From positions 992 to 64,991 of the forward strand of contig NZ_LMPP01000005.1 of assembly GCF_001423885.1 (NCBI RefSeq): DNA of 64,000 bases. The letters run 5' to 3'. Position numbers and translations under genes: made by a program. Position 1 is the stretch's first letter. The number at the start of each line of letters is the position of its first letter. The notes beneath the pieces are model-generated. The model saw nothing but the letters and a program-made list of their open reading frames with translations, was not told the origin of the DNA and ran no database searches. Positions 58,547 to 64,000 of this stretch are shown piece by piece. This DNA is from Rathayibacter sp. Leaf185. Lineage in GTDB: Bacteria; Actinomycetota; Actinomycetes; Actinomycetales; Microbacteriaceae.

Positions 58547-59962
58547 GTGACCGATCGCCGCCTCCGCCTCCCCCGTCCCGACGACGACGTCGCCGCCGCT
58601 CTCGCCGCATTGCGCAGCGATCTGCCGGCCGGATTCTCCCCCGACGCGCTCGCCGAGGCCGAGGAGGCGGACCGGGTCGCCGACGACACCGGCCGCCTCG
58701 ACCTCACGGCGATCCCCTTCGTGACCATCGACCCGCCCGGCTCGCTCGACCTCGACCAGGCCGTCCACCTCGAGAGCACCGCCGACGGTGTCGTCCTCCG
58801 CTACGCCATCGCCGACGTCCCCGCAGTGATCCGCCCCGGAGGCGCACTCGACGCCGAGACGCGTCGCCGCGGTCAGACCTACTACCTCCCCGACGGCCGA
58901 ATCCCCCTGCACCCCGCGGTCCTCTCCGAGGGCACCGCCTCCCTCCTCCCCGAGCAGACCCGCCGGGCGCTGGTCTGGACGCTCACTCTCGACGCCGACG
59001 CCGAGCCCCGCTCCGTCCGCCTCGAGCGCGCACTCGTCCGCAGCGCCGCCCGCCTCGACTACGAGTCCGTCCAGCGCGACGTCGACTCCGAGACGCTGCA
59101 CCCGTCGATCGCGCTGCTCCCCTGGTTCGGCCGCGAGCGCCTCGAGCGCGAGGCCGAGCACGGCGGAGCGAGCCTCACCCTGCCCGAGGAGGAGATCGTC
59201 GCCGTCGAGGACGGCTACCGCGTCGAACGCCGCGCTCCCCTCGCCGTCGAGGGCTGGAACGCGCAGGTCTCGCTCCTCACCGGCATGGCAGCCGCGTCGC
59301 TCATGCTCGAGGCCCGCATCGGCATCCTCCGCACGATGCCCGCCGCCGACGCCTCGACCCTCGCCGCCTTCCGCTCCCGCACCGAGGCTCTCGGCACCCC
59401 CTGGGCACCCGACGAGCCCTACGGCGCTTACCTCCGCCGCCTCGACACGGCAGACCCCCGCCAGCTCGCCGTCATGTACGCCGCCGCCTCGCTGTTCCGC
59501 GGAGCCGGCTACACCGCCTTCGACGGCACGGTGCCGGCTCAGCCCGAGCAGTCCGCCCTCGCCGCCCCGTACGCGCACGTCACCGCGCCGCTGCGCCGCC
59601 TCGTCGACCGCTTCGGTCTCGCGACCTGCCTCGCGATCTCCTCCGGCACGGAGGTCCCCTCCTGGCTCCGCGTGGCCCTGCCCGAGGTCCCGTCTCTGAT
59701 GGCCGCGAGCGATCGCCGATCAGGAACCGCCACGCGGGCGGCGACCTCCATCGTCGAGGCGGCGATCCTCCGCGGCCACGAGGGTTCGACCTTCACGGGC
59801 ATCGTCGTCCAGACCGGCAGGACCCGCTCCTCCGTCCAGCTCCTCGACCCCGAGATCACGGTCGACGTGCAGGCCCCGCTCACGCCGGGAGCCCGTGTCG
59901 ACGTCGACCTGGTCTCGGTCGATGTCGCCACGGGCTCCGCAGTCTTCGGGCTCAGCGCCTAG
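58547..59962 (+). CDS. RNB-domain exoribonuclease (RNase II family)
   Basis: A 471-residue protein consisting mainly of the RNB catalytic domain. The active-site aspartates lie in FVTIDPPGSLDLDQAVHLES and YAIADVPAVIRPGGALDAET, with YYLPDGRIPLHPAVLSEGTAS and YAHVTAPLRRLVDRFG conserved. The S1 RNA-binding domain of canonical RNase II/R is missing or very short, typical of the compact actinobacterial form. It should degrade RNA 3' to 5'. Its end overlaps the convergent rbfA by four bases. Confidence 0.93.
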   Translation: MTDRRLRLPRPDDDVAAALAALRSDLPAGFSPDALAEAEEADRVADDTGRLDLTAIPFVTIDPPGSLDLDQAVHLESTADGVVLRYAIADVPAVIRPGGALDAETRRRGQTYYLPDGRIPLHPAVLSEGTASLLPEQTRRALVWTLTLDADAEPRSVRLERALVRSAARLDYESVQRDVDSETLHPSIALLPWFGRERLEREAEHGGASLTLPEEEIVAVEDGYRVERRAPLAVEGWNAQVSLLTGMAAASLMLEARIGILRTMPAADASTLAAFRSRTEALGTPWAPDEPYGAYLRRLDTADPRQLAVMYAAASLFRGAGYTAFDGTVPAQPEQSALAAPYAHVTAPLRRLVDRFGLATCLAISSGTEVPSWLRVALPEVPSLMAASDRRSGTATRAATSIVEAAILRGHEGSTFTGIVVQTGRTRSSVQLLDPEITVDVQAPLTPGARVDVDLVSVDVATGSAVFGLSA

Positions 59963-60396
59963 TCCTCGTCGTCGTCCTCACGAGGCTTCACGTACGGGTC
60001 GGCCTCGCCCGCGTAGTCCGCCTTCGCGGCGAGCGTCTGCACCTGCGAGTCCTGGTTGCGCGCCGCAGCGAGGAGATCCTCGATGTGCTTCGCGTTCTCG
60101 GGCACCGCGTCGAGGATGAATTCGAGCGACGGCGTCAGCCGCGACGTGATGTTCTTGCCCACCTCGGTGCGCAGCATCCCGGTCGCCGCCTTCAGGGCCG
60201 CGGCCGAGTCGGTGCGCTCCTCGTCGGTGCCGTAGACCGTGTAGAACACGGAGGCGTGCTGCAGGTCGCCGGTCACCTGCACATCGGTGATGGTGACGAA
60301 GCCGAGCCGCGGGTCGCGGAGTCCACGCTCGAGTCGCTTGGCGACGATCACCTGAATCCGTTCGGCGAGCTTCCTCGCCCGTGCCGGATCTGCCAT
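59959..60396 (-). CDS. rbfA: Ribosome-binding factor A
   Basis: A 145-residue KH-fold factor for 30S maturation and cold adaptation. It has ARKLAERIQVIVAKRLERGL, DPRLGFVTITDVQVTGDLQH, ASVFYTVYG and PSLEFILDAVPENAKHIEDL. An acidic tail (KPREDDDED) extends the core. It is separated from infB by 465 bases with its own terminator and two palindromic elements, so it must have its own promoter. Confidence 0.96.
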   Translation of the reverse strand: MADPARARKLAERIQVIVAKRLERGLRDPRLGFVTITDVQVTGDLQHASVFYTVYGTDEERTDSAAALKAATGMLRTEVGKNITSRLTPSLEFILDAVPENAKHIEDLLAAARNQDSQVQTLAAKADYAGEADPYVKPREDDDED

Positions 60397-60495
60397 GGCT
60401 GGTCCTCACATCTCTCTCGACGAACCTCTCGGCCCGTCCTCTAATCATTACCCTGCCGGGGCCGGGTCGTTCGGTTTCGCCATCCGACCTCGGGC

Positions 60496-60576
60496 GGGGT
60501 GCCTCGTCACGGCTCCCTCCCGAGCGCCTGCGGCGCTCCCGCCAGACCCGAGCCAGGAGCCGCGACGAGGCACCCC
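60496..60576 (-). repeat. Palindromic element copy 1 with conserved core (minus orientation)
   Basis: Outer arms 60496-60516 and 60556-60576 pair at 20 of 21 positions. Read on the minus strand, the 39-base loop starts with TGGCTCGGGTCTGGCGGG. It continues with an inner hairpin AGCGCC, GCA, GGCGCT and closes with CGGGAG. Copy 2 has the same plan with different arm and hairpin sequences. It is described further in findings. Confidence 0.85.
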
Positions 60577-60661
60577 ACCCGCTCCTCCCGTCGAGAAGCA
60601 CCGGTCTCTTCTGATCTGACGCTGAGGGACGAGGTTTGTCACCCCTCCACTGCTGGCGGGT

Positions 60662-60744
60662 GGAGGTCTTCTCGTCGCCGCGCCTGGCTCGGGTCTGGCG
60701 GGCGCCCGAAGGGCGCGGGATGGCGCGGCGACGAGAAGACCTCC
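60662..60744 (+). repeat. Palindromic element copy 2 with conserved core (plus orientation)
   Basis: Outer arms 60662-60684 and 60722-60744 pair perfectly over 23 bases. The 37-base loop starts with the same TGGCTCGGGTCTGGCGGG as copy 1, then has the inner hairpin GCGCCC, GAA, GGGCGC, and closes with GGGAT. It lies 85 bases from copy 1 and points the other way. Confidence 0.85.
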
Positions 60745-60819
60745 GCCTGCCCCCTGCGGAAGCCGAACTTCTGAGGACCGACCTCTGCAAGCCGGACCTC
60801 GGGGAGGCCCGGTGGGAAG

Positions 60820-60851
60820 CCAGAAGGCCCGGGCGGACCCGGGCCTTCTGG
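60820..60851 (-). terminator. Terminator after infB
   Basis: A perfect 14-base stem (CCAGAAGGCCCGGG with its complement) closes on a four-base loop, 10 bases after the infB stop. The minus-strand 3' side runs into CTTCCC, so there is only a weak pyrimidine tail. Confidence 0.85.
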
Positions 60852-60861
60852 GGAGTCGGGA

Positions 60862-63774
60862 TCAGCCTCGCGGCTTCTCCTTCATCTCGATCGTCTCGAT
60901 CTCGTCGCCGATCTGGATGTCGTTGTACTTCCCGAGACCGATACCGGCCTCGTAGTCCGTACGGACCTCCGTGACGTCGTCCTTGAAGCGACGCAGCGAC
61001 TCAATGGCGAGGTTGTCGCCGACGACGACGCCATCGCGGATGACGCGCGCCTTCGAGTTGCGGGTGATCGTGCCGGAGCGGACGATGACACCCGCGATGT
61101 TGCCGAACTTCGAGGAGCGGAACACCTCGCGGATCTCGGCGACACCCGACTGGACCTCTTCGAACTCGGGCTTGAGCATGCCCTTGAGCGAGTTCTCGAC
61201 CTCTTCGATCGCGTTGTAGATGACCGAGTAGAAGCGGATGTCCACTCCTTCTCGAGCAGCGCGCTCGCGGGCCTTCGGGTCGGGGCGGACGTTGAAGCCC
61301 ACGATGATCGCGTTGTCGATCGTCGCGAGGTTGACGTCCGACTCCGTGATCGCACCGACACCGCGGTGGATGATGCGCAGCTGCACCGAGTCGTCGACCT
61401 CGATCTTGACGAGCGACTCCTCCAGCGCCTCGACGGCACCCGACACGTCGCCCTTGATGATGAGGTTGAGCGATTCGACCTTGCCCTCCTCGAGAGCACG
61501 GGTGAAGTCCTCGAGCGAGATGCGCTTGCGGGCCTTGGCCAGCAGGGCGTTGCGCTGAGCGGCTTCGCGCTTCTCGGCGATCTGGCGCGCCGTGCGGTCC
61601 TCCTCGGTGACGAGGAAGGTGTCGCCGGCGCGGGGCACGGACGAGAGTCCCTGCACCTGGACCGGTCGCGACGGCACGGCCTCGAGGACGGCGACGCCGT
61701 TCTCGTCGGCCATCGCACGGACGCGGCCGTAGGCCGTTCCCGCGACGATCGCATCGCCGACACGCAGCGTTCCCGACTGGATGAGCACGGTCGCGACCGC
61801 ACCGCGTCCCTTGTCGAGCTTCGCCTCGATCGCGACTCCGCGTGCCTCCTTGTTGGGGTTGGCGCGCAGGTCGAGACCGGCGTCCGCGGTGAGCAGCACG
61901 GCGTCCAGCAGGTCCTGGATGCCCGTGTTGGCTCGCGCCGACACGTCGACGAACATGACGTCTCCGCCGTACTCCTCGGCGACCAGACCGAACTCGGTGA
62001 GCTGCTGGCGCACCTTGGCCGGGTTGGCGTCGGGCTTGTCCACCTTGTTGACCGCGACCACGATCGGCACGTTGGCCGCCTGGGCGTGGTTCAGCGCCTC
62101 GATGGTCTGCGGCATGATGCCGTCGTCCGCCGCGACCACGAGGATCGCGATGTCCGTGACCTGGGCACCTCGGGCTCGCATGGCGGTGAACGCCTCGTGA
62201 CCCGGGGTGTCGATGAAGGTGATCGGGCGCTCGATGCCCTCGTGCTCCGCGACGACCTGGTACGCACCGATGTGCTGCGTGATGCCGCCCGCCTCGCCGG
62301 CGACGACGTTGGCGTTGCGGATCGCGTCGAGCAGGCGCGTCTTTCCGTGGTCGACGTGACCCATGACGGTGACGACGGGGGGACGGATCTCGAGGTCCTC
62401 GTCCGTCTCGTCGTCGAGCTCCTGCTCGAGGTCGAGACCGAAGCCCTCCAGGAGCTCCTTGTCCTCGTCCTCGGGCGAGACGACCTGGATCTTGAAGCCG
62501 AGCTCTCCGCCGAGCACCTCGAAGGTGGCCTCGTCGAGCGACTCGGTCGCCGTCGCCATCTCGCCGAGGGCGAAGAGCACCGTGACCAGGTTGCCGGGGG
62601 GCACCGGCACGCCGGTCATGGCCTCGATCTTGTCGGCGAAGTCCGAGATCGACGCGCCGCGGCGCAGACGGATGACCGTCTTGCCGTCGCCGCGGGGGAC
62701 GCTGACGCCGCCGAGCGACGGGGCCTCCCTGAGCTCGAACTCCTGACGCTTCGTGCGCTTGGACTTGCGGGCCTTGCTCTTGCCGCCACCGCGACCGAAC
62801 GCACCCGCGGTGCCACCACCGGGACCGCGACCGCGACCGCCGCCACCACCGGGACGAGGGGCGAATCCGCCACCTGCTCCGGGGGCGCCACCGGGACGCT
62901 GGAAGCCGCCGCCGGCCGGACGACCGGGGCCGCCGGGACGACCGGCTCCTCCGCCGCCGGGACCGCCGGGACGCTGGCCGAAGCCTGCAGGGCGCTGACC
63001 CATGCCGGGACCGCCGGGACGCGGGGCGCCGGGGCGGGGAGCAGCAGGGCGGGGGATGTTGCTCGGGGTCGGGCGCGAGCCCATTCCCTGCGAGCTCGCG
63101 AAGGGGTTGTTCCCGGGGCGGGGAGCAGCGGGACGCTGACCCATGCCCTGGTTGCTCGCGAACGGGTTGTTGCCGGGCCGGGGCGCGCCGCCGGGGCGGG
63201 TCGATCCACCGGCTCCGCCGGAGCGCGGCGGGGCGGCCGCGGGGGCCGGGCGAGGGGTCGCCGGCTTCGGGCCACCGGGGGTCGGGCCGTCGGAGGGCTT
63301 CTCCGCCGCGGGGGCGGAGGGCGTCTCGACGGGGGCCGGGGTCGCTGCAGCGGCGGGTGCGGCCGGAGCCGGCGCCTCGGCGGGTGCGTTGGCGGCGTCC
63401 TGGGCGCGCTGGGCGGCCGCAGCCTCCTGCGCGGCCTGAGCCGCGACCTGGCGCTCGGCCACCGACATCGGAGGAGCCGGCGCCGGAGCGGGCGGCTTGA
63501 CCGGGCCGGGGGTGGGCGCGGAGGGACGGGCGCCGGAGGGGCGGGGAGCCCCGGGGCGGGCGGTGTTGCTGGGTGCCGCCGGAGTCGACGACGGAGCACT
63601 CGCCCCTGCACCGGCGTGGCCCTGGAGGGCCTGGCGGAGCTTGCGGGCCACGGGGGGCTCGATGCTCGAGGACGGTCCCTTGACGAACTCGCCCAGTTCC
63701 TTCAGTTTCGCAAGTGCGACCTTGCTATCGACACCGAGTTCCGATGCGATCTCGTGTACGCGTGGTTTTGCCAC
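60862..63774 (-). CDS. infB: Translation initiation factor IF-2
   Basis: The 970-residue GTPase places initiator tRNA on the 30S subunit. The N-terminal IF2N domain begins [21 protein letters not shown] long Pro/Gly/Ala/Arg-rich low-complexity stretch (about residues 60-360) follows, including a near-repeat of [13 protein letters not shown]. The G domain has [31 protein letters not shown] and [13 protein letters not shown]. The C-terminal IF2 domains end at the stop. The GTG at 63774 has AGGAGAG five bases upstream. An in-frame GTG at 63798 is less likely. Confidence 0.96.
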   Translation of the reverse strand: MAKPRVHEIASELGVDSKVALAKLKELGEFVKGPSSSIEPPVARKLRQALQGHAGAGASAPSSTPAAPSNTARPGAPRPSGARPSAPTPGPVKPPAPAPAPPMSVAERQVAAQAAQEAAAAQRAQDAANAPAEAPAPAAPAAAATPAPVETPSAPAAEKPSDGPTPGGPKPATPRPAPAAAPPRSGGAGGSTRPGGAPRPGNNPFASNQGMGQRPAAPRPGNNPFASSQGMGSRPTPSNIPRPAAPRPGAPRPGGPGMGQRPAGFGQRPGGPGGGGAGRPGGPGRPAGGGFQRPGGAPGAGGGFAPRPGGGGGRGRGPGGGTAGAFGRGGGKSKARKSKRTKRQEFELREAPSLGGVSVPRGDGKTVIRLRRGASISDFADKIEAMTGVPVPPGNLVTVLFALGEMATATESLDEATFEVLGGELGFKIQVVSPEDEDKELLEGFGLDLEQELDDETDEDLEIRPPVVTVMGHVDHGKTRLLDAIRNANVVAGEAGGITQHIGAYQVVAEHEGIERPITFIDTPGHEAFTAMRARGAQVTDIAILVVAADDGIMPQTIEALNHAQAANVPIVVAVNKVDKPDANPAKVRQQLTEFGLVAEEYGGDVMFVDVSARANTGIQDLLDAVLLTADAGLDLRANPNKEARGVAIEAKLDKGRGAVATVLIQSGTLRVGDAIVAGTAYGRVRAMADENGVAVLEAVPSRPVQVQGLSSVPRAGDTFLVTEEDRTARQIAEKREAAQRNALLAKARKRISLEDFTRALEEGKVESLNLIIKGDVSGAVEALEESLVKIEVDDSVQLRIIHRGVGAITESDVNLATIDNAIIVGFNVRPDPKARERAAREGVDIRFYSVIYNAIEEVENSLKGMLKPEFEEVQSGVAEIREVFRSSKFGNIAGVIVRSGTITRNSKARVIRDGVVVGDNLAIESLRRFKDDVTEVRTDYEAGIGLGKYNDIQIGDEIETIEMKEKPRG

Positions 63775-63783
63775 TTCTCTCCT

Positions 63784-63805
63784 GTCTTGGGCCTGCACCC
63801 AAGAC
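63784..63805 (-). promoter_or_regulatory. Hairpin just upstream of the infB ribosome site
   Basis: Eight-base arms GTCTTGGG and CCCAAGAC flank a six-base loop. The last arm base is next to the AGGAGAG ribosome site of infB. It could affect infB translation or terminate the ylxR-side transcript. No T-run follows. Confidence 0.5.
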
Positions 63806-63895
63806 GGGGGCAGGCGTCACGAACGGACGGGTCTCATTTCGAGCCGCTCATCAGTCTTCGCTCATGATCAGTTCACGGGCCGTTCTGCCTGTTCT

Positions 63896-64000
63896 CTATG
63901 GTGTGATCGTGCGCTGCGTCGGGCCCTCAGGATGAGGAGCCGAGCCGGTCGGATCGCGGGTGAGGTACTGCTCGAGGCCGCTCGCGTCCACGCTTTCGCG
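63896..64000 (-). CDS. ylxR: YlxR-family protein, C-terminal end (cut by the window)
   Basis: The last 34 codons of a minus-strand gene that starts outside the window. They read RESVDASGLEQYLTRDP and then a Pro/Thr-rich tail to a TAG at 63896. The SGLEQYL block is the usual end of the DUF448/YlxR RNA-binding protein encoded between nusA and infB, and the position before infB agrees. The 121 bases between it and infB hold only the hairpin described. Confidence 0.75.
   Translation of the reverse strand, partial: RESVDASGLEQYLTRDPTGSAPHPEGPTQRTITP

Noticed and set aside
62860-63180. Tandem-looking GGACCGCCGGGACG-type repeats
   Set aside because: They encode the Pro/Gly/Arg-rich linker of IF-2, which is known to be repetitive and variable, so no separate element is needed.
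61366-63867. Long plus-strand frame opposite infB
   Set aside because: Antisense shadow of the repetitive infB coding sequence.
1-64000. CRISPR array, prophage or insertion sequence
   Set aside because: No regularly spaced repeats, no transposase, integrase, capsid or terminase-like frames were found on either strand.

Overview
The window is a stretch of chromosome from a very GC-rich actinobacterium. Several things point to the family Microbacteriaceae (a Rathayibacter- or Curtobacterium-like member is my best guess, not proven). These are the F420 genes, the DUF3515-thiL-ddl neighbourhood, the HNH/DUF222 gene remnant, the MoxR-DUF58-transglutaminase cluster, and the many starts that have a TANNNT box 6 to 7 bases upstream and no room for a leader. 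There is no phage, insertion sequence or CRISPR array. Almost all of it is ordinary housekeeping DNA with short or overlapping gene junctions.

Layout. 1-6.3 kb: a damaged HNH gene, an MFS exporter, a class A penicillin-binding protein coupled to a NUC1-type nuclease, and a PabC-like lyase. 6.3-10.5 kb (minus): cofC-cofE (coenzyme F420), coaD (CoA), recG. 10.5-15 kb (minus): the overlapping moxR, DUF58 and transglutaminase cluster. 15-17.3 kb: rsmD, thiL and a DUF3515 lipoprotein around a bidirectional promoter. 17.3-24.3 kb (minus): leucine genes, then envelope and lipid genes, in the transcription order leuL-leuC-leuD-murA-plsC-gpsA-ddl-gntR. 24.3-27.2 kb (minus): a DUF6584-like protein, a PP2C phosphatase, TerC behind a manganese (yybP-ykoY) riboswitch, and tRNA-Glu(CTC). 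27.2-38.2 kb: a metallohydrolase, NUDIX, an M20 peptidase, a phosphodiesterase, a Stealth sugar-phosphate transferase with a coupled tiny membrane protein, CYTH-CHAD, oligopeptidase B and a maltokinase-like gene. 38-46.6 kb: corA, sbcDC, then a TPP-riboswitch operon thiM-thiE-thiD/tenA. 46.6-52.9 kb: an SNF2 ATPase, a CsoR/RcnR-family sensor facing a DUF6804 gene across a shared operator, a macrodomain protein, an SGNH hydrolase and an SDR-DUF2867 protein. 53-64 kb: translation and repair genes (ribF, truB, mutY, an RNB ribonuclease, rbfA, infB, the end of ylxR), with panE-like and kinase-like genes between them.

How the genes work together. Three systems supply thiamine phosphates: thiL, the riboswitch-controlled salvage operon, and the TenA domain. 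The leucine genes appear to be controlled by a leaderless leader peptide with four Leu codons in a row, followed by a hairpin. TerC is probably induced by Mn2+ through its riboswitch. Peptidoglycan synthesis is represented by murA, ddl and the penicillin-binding protein, and phospholipid synthesis by gpsA and plsC.

The most unusual feature is in the 465-base gap between infB and rbfA (60397-60861). Two long palindromes lie there in opposite orientation. They share an identical 18-base unpaired core, but their outer arms (20/21 and 23/23 bp) and inner hairpins differ in sequence while staying complementary. This looks like a structured repeat family maintained by compensatory change. I cannot assign it to a known family from sequence alone.
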